Notes: a model not told the origin generated them from the letters alone. 64,000 nucleotides of DNA from Symbiodinium natans (GCA_905221605.1 CAJNDS010002122.1:344501-408500), one strand, 5' to 3'. Shown: positions 51,201 to 59,462, counted from the stretch's first letter. Numbers and translations: made by a program.

Positions 51201-54200
51201 ATATAGGGGTTATGTATGGGGAACAAGATTAAGGGTCCCTTTAGAAGGGGGTCCCCTCTTTAGATCCTTTCAAAAACTGAACCGGGCCGTGAGCCCTAAA
51301 TTCATGCTGGCGTGCGGCACTCGAAGGGGCGATGGCGTTCCGATGCTCAACCCATCTGTCCCATCTCTCGCGCACTTCGGCCCTGGCACGTGGACGGTTT
51401 GGGGCTTAGGGCTTAGGGCTTAGGGTTTAGGGTTTAGGGTTTAGGGTTTAGGGTTTAGGGTTTAGGGCTTAAACTGCCAAGCCCGAACTCCCTGTCTTGG
51501 AGCCGAAACCCTTGCATTGTTGACGTAACACACCTACATAAGTGCAAGGTCATGACTAACAAGCTGCCGGAAAACGTGAGCAGAGGGGCTAGGGATTGTT
51601 TTCGACATCAGGGTCCCCTCTAAAGAGCTTAGGGCTTAGGGTTTAGGGTTTAAGGACTTCACTGCCCCTACTTGTTGAACCATCCACCTGCATCAGGTCT
51701 GGCAACACATACAGAGGCCTAGAGTTCCCACCTAAGTCTGAAAAAAAAACCTACATCGTAAACCCTAAGCCCGTCAACGTGCAAAACTTGGGTTCCAATT
51801 TGAGGCTCCAACCTGGGTGGCCTTGTATGTTCACACAGGAAATCCAAAAATCCAGGGCCCGTTTTCAGTGCCCAGAATTGAGCTGCTTTTGGAACCCATT
51901 TGAGTTCAATAATAATTGAAATCAACTCACAGACAAACAAGATTTTCTCTATTCGATTCTGTTTGCATCAACACTCATATAATAACACACACCACACTCC
52001 ATGACACACACGACTCTCTGCCAACGCCGAAAACTACAACACACCACACCCATTCACAATGAAAAAACGAGGTCAACACACACACAGACACCACTGCAAG
52101 GTAACTGTTTTTTTGATTTGGTGTCACTTCTAAGACTCCATGCGTTACCACCCTTTACCCACACACTGCCACACACTGACACTTTCCTTGCACACTGAAG
52201 CCAAAGACATGCACCCGCAAACCAACCCACTTTGCAACCACAAATGCTCACACACACACACATCCAACACTCTTGCACATGCACACTCAGAAAAACAGCC
52301 GAACGTTCAGGGGCTGAGGGTTTGGGATTTCCCAAAGTCCCCCCAAACCTCCCAACCCCCCCCCCCCCATAGCCCTAAACCCTAAACCCTAAACCCCAAA
52401 CCCCAAACCCTGAACCTCCAAGCAGACCATATACAACCCTAGGGCCCATGCCCCAGCTGGTTGCCCAAGGCGCCGGTAGTCCGAGTTGGCATTGGCCGCG
52501 ACGTTGATCTTCAGCCTCTTCACGGAAATACCCCTAAACCCTAAACCCTAAACCCGAAACCCTAAACCCTAAACCCTAAACCCCTAAACGCCTAAACGCC
52601 TGAAGCCTAAGCCTCCAACCCTAAACCCTGAACCCAAGGTGACTGGAGTTTACCATAGTTCACGAACGAAAAAAGGTTAACATTTTCGGTAGAAACCTAC
52701 AGTCTAGTGTGCTTCGGTTTCGGGTTTAGGGGTTTAGGGGTTTAGAGGTTTGGGGGTTTAGGGGTTTAGGGGTTTGGGGGTTTAGGGTTTAGGGTTTAGG
52801 GTTTAGAGTTTAGAGCTTAGGGGGTTTAGGGTTTCGGGTTTAGCGTTTGAAGGGCATCCCGCCTGACGCGGGTGAAGTAAGGCCGCCCGGCATAGTCCGT
52901 CCCATCCGTGGCGACATCCCTGGCACCCGCGCAGCTACTGAACCCCTGACTCGGGTTGGGGTTTAGGGTTTAGGGTTCAGGGTTCAAGGCTTAGGGTTTA
53001 GGGTGTAGGGTTCAGGGTTTAGGGCTTAGGGTTTAGGGTTTAGGGTTTAGGGTTTAGGGTTTAGGGTTTAGGGTTTAGGGTTTAGGGTTTAGGGTTTAGG
53101 GTTTAGGGTTTAGGGTTTAGGGTTTAGGGCAACCCGAAACCCGACCAAAACCCTTAAAAAGCCCTCAACTCCTGAAGGTCCTGAAGCATAAGAACAGGAT
53201 TGTGGCTTAGGGTTTAGGGTTTAGGGTTCAGGGCTTAGGAGCTTCAAAAGAGTGCTGAAGGCTTGCCGTCCGCATAGACACCGTCAACCCTCAACCCTAA
53301 TGTCTAAACCCAAAACCCTAAACACCAGATCCTAAATCCCAAACAAACGCTCCGAGCTCTTAAGGCCAGGAGTCCCTTCCCACTAGTATTAATTCTCAAA
53401 GCATAGGGTTTAGGGTTTAGGGTTTAGGGTTTAGGGTTTAGGGTTTAGGGTTTAGGGTTTAGGGTTTAGGGTTTAGGGTTGAGGGTTTAGGGTTTAGGTT
53501 TAGGTTTTAGGGTTGGCTCTTAGCTGGGAATGAGGGAGATAGGCTACAAACCCTTTGAGGAATTCTACAAGGGATAGGACATCCGAAGTATGGGCCCTGA
53601 ATCTATGAAGTGGTATAGGTTATATAATCGGGTTCCCAAGTGAAGACCCTAAACCCTAAACCCTAAACCCTAAACCCTAAACCCTAAAGACTAAACCCTA
53701 AACCCTAAACCGCCCTAAACCCTAAACCGCCCTAAACCCTAAACCACCCTAAGCCCTAAACCACCCTAAACCCTGAACCCTGAACCCTAAACCCTGAACC
53801 CTAAACCCTAAACCCTCAACCCTAAACCCTAAACCCTAAACCCTAAACCCTAAACCCTAAACCCTAAACCCTAAACCCTAAACCCTAAACCCTAAACCGT
53901 AAACCCTAACCCTAGTGTCTCGGCTCCGGACTCCCTAGACTCCTACACCACGAAGCCGACAACCCTAAACCCTAAACCCTAAACCCCAAACCCTAAACCC
54001 TAAACCCCAAACCCTAAACCCTAAACCCCAAACCCTAAACCCTAAACCCTAAACCCTAAACCCCAAACCCGAAAAAACATAATTTCCGGAACGCTGTGAC
54101 CCTGAAGATTTCGATCCCCCCGGAGCTCCCCCTACCCCTACCCCGACCCCAACTCCTTCCCCCTACCCCCCCTACCCCCCTACCCCCCTACCCCCCTACC

Positions 54201-57200
54201 CCCCTACCCCCCTACCCCCCCTACCCTCCCTACCCCCACCCCTGAGCCCTATAAACCCTATAAACCCTATAAACCCTACAAACCCTATAAACCCTATAAA
54301 CCCTATAAATCCTATAAACCCTACAAACCCTACAAACCCTATAAACCCTATAAACCCTATAAACCCTATAAACCCTAGAAACCCTATACCCTAAACCCTA
54401 AACCCTCCCCTTACTCCTGCCCCCCTACCCCGGCGGGCCCTAAAAAGGTGCTCGCCAAGCGCTGGTGCATGAACACCTGGGGTTGGGGAGAGTCAGGGAT
54501 GCGTGGTTCCTAGGGTTAAGCATACAGAGTTTCCCTAAAACCCTAAACCCTAAACCCTAGACCCCCTAAGCCCTAGACCCTAGACCCTAAACACTAAACC
54601 CTGATTTGGGGTTCCAGAGGGGCTTGAGGGTTTGAGGGCGTGAGGCCGCAGATTGGTATCATTCAGGTTGCAGGGCTTCAATCTAGGGTTTGTGGTTTAG
54701 GGTTTAGGGTTTGGGGTTTGGGGTTTGGGGCTTGGGGCTTGGGGCTTGGGGTTTGGTTTTTGGGGTTAAGGGTCTATAATCTCCCTTCCTCTTGCGGAAA
54801 CACAGGGTTTGAGGGTTTGCGGGGTTTCAGGGTTTCAGAGTTTCAGGTGTTTGAGGTTTTGGGGGGACGTAGCCCCGAGACATGGGCCCTTAGTCTGCAA
54901 ACCCTAAACCATGAAGTGGGGAGTGGGGGGGTTGGGGTTTAGGGTTTAGGGTTTAGGGTTTAGGGTTTAGGGTTTAGGGTTTCGGGTTTCGGGTTTAGGG
55001 TTTAGGGTTTAGGGTTTAGGATTTAGGGTTTAGGGTTTAGGGTTTAGGGTTTAGGGTTTAGGGTTTAGGGTTTGGGGTTTAGGGCTCAGCTCAAGAGTTC
55101 CTGGTGACCTGAAGCCGTAAAAACCGCGCCAAAGAACGCGGTGGGCCACGTAAACCTCAACCCTACATCCAGCTCCCCTAGCCAGAAGAAACCCCTACAC
55201 CCTGAACCCTAAAACCTGAACCCTAAACCCTAAACCCTAAACCCTAAACCCTAAACCCCGCCGCCACCACGATCACAAACAACAGCACCCTAAACCCTAA
55301 CCAGACAACATCAAGCAAAGGGCCTGAAGAGCTTCGGAAGCAAGCTCCGAATTGTTGACCTCAGGGTGTAGGCTCCTATTGGGGGGTTTCCGAAATTACC
55401 TTCTGAGAAGGGAGTCCTACTCTTTGGGGGTCTACAGTAAGGATCCCTTGTTTTCGTAAACCCCTGTTTGCTTAAAAGAATCCCCCCAAGACATTCTTCC
55501 TTATAAGGGCAATATGGGGATTACATCCTTTAAGCCTAAACCCGAAACCATCAACCCCAAACTCTAAACCCTAAACCACATAGCAGTAGGATGTTGAGGT
55601 TTTAGGGCAAGGGGAGGTGGTGGAGCTTGGGAGTGGAGATTTTTGGGTGGAGGGTTGCAAGTAAAAAAAGGAATCCGCTTGGAAGCGCTTTTGGTTTAGG
55701 GTCTAGGGTTGAGGGGGTAGGGTCGAGGGTAAGGTGGGTTGTGGGGCATGAGAAGAGGGTTTCTGGGGGATACTAACTTACGAAGTCGAAGGAGCTTCCA
55801 TGTGCTGCAGTGACAGGTAGAGCTCGTGCGGTTTAGGGGTCAGGGTTTAGAGTTTAGGCTTCAGAGTATAGGGTATAGAGTTTAGGGTTTGGGCTTGTGG
55901 CTTAGGGTGTTTTAAGGCTGAGGAAGCTGGTCAACCAGTGCGGTGGCGTTGCCTCTCATTTCGCGGTATACAGGATAATTAAAGCACTTTCGCGGTATAC
56001 AGGATACTTAGGGCACCTTTGCTTGGCCCTATGCCCTATTCATGCGGTATCTTCTCTGCGATGACAAACCTCTTTTTCTTTTTTTCAAAGAACATGACCC
56101 GTTTCTTGTGCATTGTCTCCTCTGCTTCGTGCTTTCTGGGTTAGGGTTGCGAATCGCGACAGTTGCAGGTTAGGGTTTGGGGCTGAGTGGTTGTGGGGTT
56201 GAGCCATTGCTTGTTCGGGCTTCCGAGGCAGTAGACAACGACTTGGGTCAGGGGCTTCCTGCCTAAACCGTAAACCCTAAACCCTCGAATCCAAACCCTA
56301 AACCCTAAATCCTCAAATCCAAACCCTAAACCCTAAACCCTCAAATCTAAACCCTAAACCCTGAAGCCACATATCTAAACCCTGAACCCTAAACCCTCAA
56401 ATTGAAACCCTAAACCCTAAACCCTCATATCTAAACCCTAAACTTAAACCCTAAACCCTAAACCCTCAAATCTAAACCCTAAACTCTAAACTCTCGAATC
56501 TAAACCCTAAGCCCTAAACCCTCGAATCTATACCACAAGCCCTAAACCCTCAAGTCGAAGCCCTAACCCCTATATAAAGCCACGAAACCTACAGGGCTTC
56601 GAACTGAAACGCTGGAAGCTCGAAAGCCTTGAGCCCCGAAACTGAAAGCCTGAATCCTCACCTCCCCAAACCCTAAACCCTAAACCCTAAACCCTAAACC
56701 CCAACCCTAAACCCTAAAGTCCTAAAACCTAAAGCCCTAAAACCTTCAAGACCCTAAGCACTACAGCCCCGCGGTTCTAACACCCTAAAACCTTAAACTG
56801 AAGGCTTGTGACCCAAGCAGCACCCTCTTGGGGTTTTCGGGTTTAGGGTTGGGTTTTTTTGGGTCTTAAATCCCATATCTAAACCCTAAATAAACCCTAA
56901 ACCCTAAAACCTAAAACCTAAACCCTAATTAAACCGTAAACCCTAAACCCTATACCTAGGGCCTGAGGGTTAGAGTTTAGGGCTTAGGGCTTCCCTAACC
57001 GCGAAAGACTTAGACCCTAAACCCTAAACCCCAAACCCCAAACCCTAAACCCTAAACCCTGACAAGCTGCCGGGAAGGGCCCGCCGACTGCCTTGATCCA
57101 TGTCTCAAAGCCTGGTCACTGAGGCGAAGGGGGAGGGTTTAGGGTTTAGGGTTCAGGGTTCAGTGTTCAGAGGAGGCTTAACCTTGCTTTGTGTTTTTTC

Positions 57201-57795
57201 TGCCGGGGGGAGAGGGGGGGTTCTATTTCACCTATCGTTTAGTAGTGAAGATGGGTTTCTGCGGGGTCAATGTTTTGGGGCTGAGGATTTGAGGGCGTGG
57301 GTTTCAGGGTTTGGGGCTCTCAAGGGAGAGCCTGCCGCCCGAGGAGAGGAGCTCGTTGTTGTGCAGGCAAGGAAGCGCCGCATTTTGTGTGTGAGAGCCG
57401 CATAGGCTGGTGATTTTGCTGCTCCAAGCACCTACTGAGCCCCAGAGGCCGTTCGCGCACTGGAGCTGACTGGCATTGCAGAGCCTGACTGTTTCAGACT
57501 CCACCTCCACACCTACGGCATGTGCCTTGCTGGGGGCGAATCCGACGTCGGCGATGGATTCTACTTGGAGGTTCATGGTACCTATTCCCCGAAGTATTCC
57601 TCTACTAATAAGCCACCTAAGTCCCTAAGTAGGTTATAAGTAGACTTACAGCTGTGGTTATAAGTACCCATGGACCTCCATCCCGTGAGTCTATGCCGTA
57701 CCCATCAATGTTGCAGGGAGCCACAAGCATGGGCTCAAGCTGGATCGTCGGGACCAAGCGATGCTTCTTCAAGAGCTGCATGATGTTCTCCACCA
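45243..57795 (-). CDS. Patched/Dispatched-type RND membrane protein, multi-exon gene
   Basis: Twenty-one small exons (listed separately) were chained on the minus strand in two runs. Within each run every junction keeps codon phase; the span 55.1-52.9 kb is only partly resolved. The N-terminal run carries a Cys-rich region and one membrane segment (RVLLFVIVVAAGFTWPTAFF). The C-terminal run carries a luminal domain, then a five-segment bundle of the RND/sterol-sensing type: NAVIAFYVCLNIFLVVCVLA, VVEAIGATIFVGLSVDYCLH, IMGGAVTTIAGTAFLLPC, LFTFTFLTPLFIILGPTG and LGLADVAFLLISYL. The GLSVDY-x-LH and GGA-x-TT blocks with the closing GPTG are hallmarks of Patched, Dispatched and NPC1 relatives, which move sterols or lipid-linked cargo using ion gradients. 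Substrate, start codon and stop codon are not established. Introns hold telomere-type arrays and MITE-like elements. Confidence 0.8.
45477..45563 (-). CDS. RND gene exon: last-but-one membrane segment with GPTG
   Basis: 87 bases between TCAG and a GA donor (ACAG|GAGAAC). Reads WTLFANSIVSVLFTFTFLTP, then LFIILGPT. LTPLFIILGPTG matches the conserved end of Patched/Dispatched bundles. Phase 2 in, phase 1 out. Confidence 0.85.
46480..46566 (-). CDS. RND gene exon: GGAVTT block
   Basis: 87 bases between CTAG and a GC donor (CTAG|GCCGGG). Reads PSIMGGAVTTIAGTAFLLPC, then RMILFQKL. GGA-x-TT and the closing F-x-KLG are standard landmarks of the sterol-sensing-type bundle. Confidence 0.88.
46580..46725. 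mobile_element. Family 5 palindromic element in an RND intron
   Basis: Ends 'ccctactacccccatctcta' and 'tggtatagagggggggta' are inverted, with 'ggtttcccccttaaat' and 'aattatgggggaacc' inside. It starts 14 bases from the acceptor of the exon at 46566. Confidence 0.7.
47265..47316 (-). CDS. RND gene exon: linker before GGAVTT
   Basis: 52 bases between GCGAG and a GA donor (ATAG|GACGGG). Reads AQLPTSLKKMQRTLIVI. Basic linker equivalent to the R-x(n)-AL-x-x-IG segment of the family. Confidence 0.85.
47902..47989 (-). CDS. RND gene exon: VGLSVDYCLHLAHAY
   Basis: 88 bases between GAAG and a GC donor (TGAG|GCCAGT). Reads FGVVEAIGATIFVGLSVDYC, then LHLAHAYNE. GLSVDY-x-x-HL is the central conserved segment with the membrane-embedded Asp used in ion coupling in RND proteins. 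Confidence 0.9.
48065..48270 (-). CDS. Open frame inside an RND intron, Ser/Asp-rich
   Basis: The minus strand reads SQWDLTPPGTMVFDRFPPHV, then LRGETCIFCTPGPGSEGSTS and DMATSAESGQHSDSDEDG. The plus strand is also open (SDELLLVEPSEPGPGVQKMQ). The flanking RND exons join in phase without it, so it is an alternative exon, a remnant, or chance. Confidence 0.3.
48405..48520. repeat. TA/CA-rich microsatellite in RND intron
   Basis: Tracts of atatatata, tacatac and tatacaca. The long frames of Tyr-Ile across it are artefacts. Confidence 0.9.
48546..48629 (-). CDS. RND gene exon: first segment of the bundle
   Basis: 84 bases between CGAG and a GT donor (TGGG|GTATCAG). Reads NAVIAFYVCLNIFLVVCVLA, then GFLLYWM. 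It joins so that LLYWMGFGVVEA is continuous, exactly as in family members. Confidence 0.88.
48662..48782. repeat. CCCTAAA array (about 17 units) in RND intron
   Basis: Near-perfect array in the intron between the exons at 49221-49275 and 48546-48629. Confidence 0.96.
49020..49178. mobile_element. Family 3 element (diverged) with internal telomere tract
   Basis: Contains 'acttacaagccccctaggtc' and 'gcttataagtacccc'-like inverted blocks, followed by CCCTAAA units and 'gaacctccat'. Degenerate copy. Confidence 0.45.
49221..49275 (-). CDS. RND gene exon
   Basis: 55 bases after CCCAG reading LKTQLRLAVAFFTQRRG, with the donor G|GTTTAGGG supplied by a telomere-type unit. Phase 1 in, phase 2 out, joining to NAVIAFYV. 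Confidence 0.85.
49616..49679 (-). CDS. RND gene exon
   Basis: 64 bases between GCAAG and a GT donor (TGGG|GTTAGG). Reads VLQSTFMAFGGSMATSLSPG, then Trp. Phase 0 in, phase 1 out. Hydrophobic stretch of the luminal/membrane interface. Confidence 0.75.
49695..49800. repeat. Telomere-type array (about 14 units)
   Basis: Immediately on the 5' side (minus sense) of the exon at 49616-49679. Confidence 0.96.
50036..50107 (-). CDS. RND gene exon
   Basis: 72 bases after CCAAG reading VGPMLMVSYFFTQMELESQA, then RDCF, to a GC donor (TTTT|GCGTGG). Phase 0 both ends. Confidence 0.78.
50999..51035 (-). CDS. RND gene micro-exon
   Basis: 37 bases after CTGAG reading LRFWSWTSKTFK (1+36). It is phase-compatible with both neighbours. 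The donor overlaps a CAAGG repeat, so the exact edge is ambiguous. Confidence 0.65.
51095..51275. mobile_element. Family 7 palindromic element in an RND intron
   Basis: Arms 'aaggagggacccctacaagg' and 'gggtccctttagaagggggt' are inverted. Second copy of the element at 25205-25378. Confidence 0.6.
51308..51382 (-). CDS. RND gene exon
   Basis: 75 bases between GCCAG and a GC donor (GCCA|GCATGA). Reads AEVRERWDRWVEHRNAIAPS, then Ser-Ala-Ala-Arg. AEVRE-x-x-x-xW recurs in the exon candidate at 58.27-58.36 kb. Confidence 0.82.
51780..52340. other. Intronic AT/CA-rich stretch, no exon seen
   Basis: Lower-GC sequence with scattered CACACA and Cys/Thr/His-type frames on both strands. No island with splice sites and a convincing frame was found. 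It lies inside an RND gene intron. Confidence 0.5.
52465..52515 (-). CDS. RND gene exon
   Basis: 51 bases between AAGAG and a GC donor (CTTGG|GCAACC). Reads LKINVAANANSDYRRL. Phase 2-in/1 and 2-out match both neighbours. Confidence 0.85.
52863..52919 (-). CDS. RND gene exon
   Basis: 57 bases between CCAG and a GC donor (GTCAG|GCGGG). Reads DVATDGTDYAGRPYFTRV. First exon of the continuous C-terminal chain. The upstream neighbour is not resolved. Confidence 0.82.
53225..53285 (-). CDS. Possible RND exon, frame unclear
   Basis: The minus strand reads DGVYADGKPSALF or RCLCGRQAFSTLLKLL. Its position fits the gap upstream of the exon at 52863-52919. Confidence 0.35.
53640..54075. repeat. CCCTAAA arrays with CCCTAAACCGCCCTAAA and CCCCAAA variants
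   Basis: Two large blocks (53644-53915 and 53960-54070) around a 40-base spacer. They include higher-order variants, for example the CCGCCCTAAA insertion repeated three times. Confidence 0.95.
54070..54120 (-). CDS. Possible RND exon
   Basis: The minus strand after GGAG reads LRGDRNLQGHSVPEIMFFR. Junctions not verified. Confidence 0.4.
54125..54395. repeat. CCCCCTA and CCCTATAAA arrays
   Basis: A (CCCCCTA)n block at 54160-54235 followed by about 15 CCCTATAAA 9-mers at 54247-54390. Confidence 0.96.
54443..54476 (-). CDS. Probable RND exon
   Basis: After CCCAG the minus strand reads two bases and then VHAPALGEHLF. It joins in phase to the exon at 55109-55155. The 3' edge is uncertain. Confidence 0.5.
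55109..55155 (-). CDS. RND gene exon (membrane segment, part 2)
   Basis: 47 bases between TTGAG and a GT donor (TTCAG|GTCACC). Reads FTWPTAFFGAVFTAS. Joins the exon at 55257-55289 to complete a membrane span. Confidence 0.8.
55257..55289 (-). CDS. RND gene micro-exon (33 bases)
   Basis: Between TTTAG and G|GTTTAGGG, so both splice sites are supplied by telomere-type units. Reads VLLFVIVVAA. Phase 1 in, 2 out. Confidence 0.8.
55324..55359 (-). CDS. RND gene micro-exon (36 bases)
   Basis: Between TGAG and a GC donor (TTCAG|GCCC). Reads STIRSLLPKLF in the joined frame; basic residues precede the membrane segment. A second frame (VNNSELASEALQ) is also open but breaks the chain. Confidence 0.72.
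55782..55822 (-). CDS. RND gene exon with GTAAGT donor
   Basis: 41 bases after ACGAG reading LYLSLQHMEAPST and two bases to a consensus donor (TTC|GTAAGT). Confidence 0.75.
55918..55952 (-). CDS. RND gene exon
   Basis: 35 bases after GAGAG completing a Gly codon and reading NATALVDQLPQ. The donor (CAG|CCTTAA) is not one of the usual types, so this edge is the weakest in the N-terminal run. Confidence 0.6.
55958..56010. repeat. Duplicated 19-mer tttcgcggtatacaggata
   Basis: Two copies about 29 bases apart in an otherwise unique, non-telomeric intron stretch (55960-56230). Confidence 0.8.
56260..56950. repeat. Degenerate CCCTAAA arrays with CCCTCAAATCTAAA higher-order unit
   Basis: Roughly 700 bases of intron. 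Between 56280 and 56540 a longer unit (CCTCAAATCTAAACCCTAAA-like) is repeated about ten times. No exon seen. Confidence 0.9.
57058..57111 (-). CDS. RND gene exon
   Basis: 54 bases between CCAG and G|GTTTAGGG. Reads FETWIKAVGGPFPAACQ. Phase 2-in, 1-out. Cys and Trp content is convincing. Confidence 0.8.
57339..57560 (-). CDS. RND gene exon, Cys-rich (222 bases)
   Basis: The largest exon. After the AG of a family 3 element it reads SIADVGFAPSKAHAVGVEVE, then SETVRLCNASQLQCANGLWG, SVGAWSSKITSLCGSHTQNA and ALPCLHNNELLSS, to a GC donor (TCGG|GCGGC). Probably an extracytoplasmic domain. Joins both neighbours in phase. Confidence 0.78.
57561..57675. mobile_element. Family 3 palindromic element = complete RND intron
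   Basis: The interval from the donor (GGAG|GTCCATGG) to the acceptor (CAAGTAG|AATCC) is the element: ctacttggaggttcatggta on one side, 'taagtacccatggacctcca' on the other. Both flanking exons are strongly coding and join in phase, so the element supplies both splice sites. Confidence 0.82.
57676..57795 (-). CDS. RND gene exon, most upstream in the chain
   Basis: 120 bases after TCAAAG. Reads VENIMQLLKKHRLVPTIQLE, then PMLVAPCNIDGYGIDSRDG. Clearly coding. Upstream exons of the same gene are expected among the candidates above 58 kb. Confidence 0.8.
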
Positions 57796-57917
57796 CTTTG
57801 AAAATTTAGGGCCTAGAGGATCTTCCACATATATATTCGGGGAGCGGATGCATATTCTACCCCGAGAGTTCCCGACCCATTAATTTAGAAAGATACCCTC
57901 AACGATGTAGTGTACTT

Positions 57918-58060
57918 GCGCAGGTTCATGGTACTTCTTAATCCATGATGAATGTACTTAGAACTGTCCTTACGACCATACTCGGGCACTTAAGGGGCTT
58001 ACAAGTGGGTTACAGGTACAGTTATAATTGGTAAACAAGTACCATGAACCTCCAAGCAAA
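57918..58060. mobile_element. Family 3 palindromic element
   Basis: Ends 'caggttcatggtacttctta' and 'acaagtaccatgaacctcca' are inverted, with 'acttacaagtgggttacag' inside. Confidence 0.7.
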
Positions 58061-58139
58061 CCCTAAACCCTAAACCCTAGACCCTAAAAACTAAACCCTA
58101 AACCCTGAACCCTAAACCCTAAACCCTAAACCCACTGAG

Positions 58140-58192
58140 GGTGTCATGGGACGTGAGGGCTTGGGTACGCGCTTGGGACTCCCGACGCAGCC
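58140..58192 (-). CDS. Exon candidate
   Basis: After GTAG the minus strand reads CVGSPKRVPKPSRPMTPS or, in another frame, AASGVPSAYPSPHVP. Basic linker. Confidence 0.4.
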
Positions 58193-58271
58193 CTACACCA
58201 CTGAAATCCAAACTCTACTACAGACCCTAAAGCCCTAAAAAGCCCCTGAACCCTATACCCTAAACCCTGAA

Positions 58272-58353
58272 CTCTTCCCCTGAGCTGCCTTCGATCCAGC
58301 AAATCATCTCCTCTCGCACCTCGGCACGGCGATCTTCCCAGCAATGCAGATCA
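58272..58353 (-). CDS. Exon candidate with AEVREE motif
   Basis: After CCCAG the minus strand reads one base and then DLHCWEDRRAEVREEMICWI, then EGSSGEEF. The RAEVRE block echoes GAEVRERW in the RND exon at 51308-51382. Confidence 0.6.
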
Positions 58354-58361
58354 CTGGGTTT

Positions 58362-58540
58362 AGGGTTTAGGGTTTAGGAGTTTAGGAGTTTAGGAGTTTA
58401 GGAGTTTAGGAGTTTAGGAGTTTAGGAGTTTAGGAGTTTAGGAGTTTAGGAGTTTAGGAGTTTAGGAGTTTAGGAGGTTAGGAGGTTAGGAGTTTAGGAG
58501 TTTAGGAGTTTAGGAGTTTAGGAGTTTAGGAGTTTAGGGT
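58362..58540. repeat. TTTAGGAG array (about 20 units)
   Basis: An 8-mer derivative of the telomere unit expanded as a homogeneous block, with three TTAGGAGG variants in the middle. Confidence 0.97.
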
Positions 58541-58614
58541 TTAGGGCTTAGGGTAGTGGTAGGGATTAGGGTTTAGGGTTGCGAGTTTATATAGGGTTTA
58601 GGATTTAGGGCCCA

Positions 58615-58685
58615 GGGTTTGTTGGTGTGTAGTTGTTGCTCAGGGCTAGCTGCCGCAACAGGACCTCTGGAAACAGGGACACTTA
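58615..58685 (-). CDS. Exon candidate
   Basis: The minus strand reads VPVSRGPVAAASPEQQLHTN or VLLRQLALSNNYTPTN. Frame unresolved. Confidence 0.45.
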
Positions 58686-58699
58686 GAATGCCGTCTCGG

Positions 58700-58815
58700 G
58701 CCTAAGGTTGGGATGTCCCCCTTATCTTAACAGCCCCCTAGGAGGGATTCTAGTACCCCCCGATTATGATCCCTACTAAAGCGCTGATAGCATAAGGGGA
58801 ACATCCCAAGCTGGA
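58700..58815. mobile_element. Family 2 palindromic element
   Basis: Ends ggttgggatgtcccccttat and 'ataaggggaacatcccaagc' are inverted. Confidence 0.75.
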
Positions 58816-58823
58816 GCTTACTG

Positions 58824-58925
58824 TTGGTTTGCAGGGAATGAGGGAATTGGGGCCCTATATATACCCTTAAAGGGATTACATAGGGTACCTCATTCCCCCA
58901 TTCCTTACTAGCCAACAGTAAGCAA
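58824..58925. mobile_element. Family 4 palindromic element, intact
   Basis: Ends 'ttgcagggaatgagggaatt' and 'tcattcccccattccttact' are inverted, with 'cccttaaagggattacat' in the centre. No telomere array inside; compare the copy at 42895-43092. Confidence 0.8.
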
Positions 58926-58959
58926 GGCTTCAAAATGCAAAGTAGCGCAAGGGCCCACA

Positions 58960-59022
58960 TCGATTAGGTATGGGAAACGGTGTCCGGAGCGGCTGGAGGT
59001 CTATGGGAGGACAGCCAAACTT
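58960..59022 (-). CDS. Exon candidate
   Basis: The minus strand reads EVWLSSHRPPAAPDTVSHT. Protein-like. Confidence 0.45.
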
Positions 59023-59284
59023 CCGTGAACCCGAAACCCCTAAACCCTAAACCCTGAACCCTACACCCTGAACCCTAAACCCTAAACCCCTTCTATGACG
59101 GGGTTCAGAAGGGAACCTCGCTCGAAAAAGCACAAAGGCGTAGTACTTAGGGTACTTGTGGGGATGTCCGAAACTAGGGGTACCTGTTGGGGTCCCATGG
59201 AAAGGGAATCATTACTATTTGGTGGACTATACGGGGGGTCCACCCGCAAACCCCCTTTATGAGTGGGATCAGTCGTAACTACAG

Positions 59285-59373
59285 TTAGTAGTCTCTGGCG
59301 ACATGCATCACCGGCGCCCACTGCATATCGCCGCCCCAAATGCTGTCATGCTCTTTCAGCACGTGCCCTTGCC
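59285..59373 (-). CDS. Exon candidate
   Basis: After CAG the minus strand reads two bases and then QGHVLKEHDSIWGGDMQWAP, then VMHVARDY and TAA. Very convincing; it may be terminal or have a donor just before the stop. Confidence 0.62.
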
Positions 59374-59462
59374 CTGTGAACCCATAAACCCTTTAAACCC
59401 TATAAACCCTATAAACCCTATGAAACCCTAAGACCCTATAGACCCCATAAACCCTCTGATGG

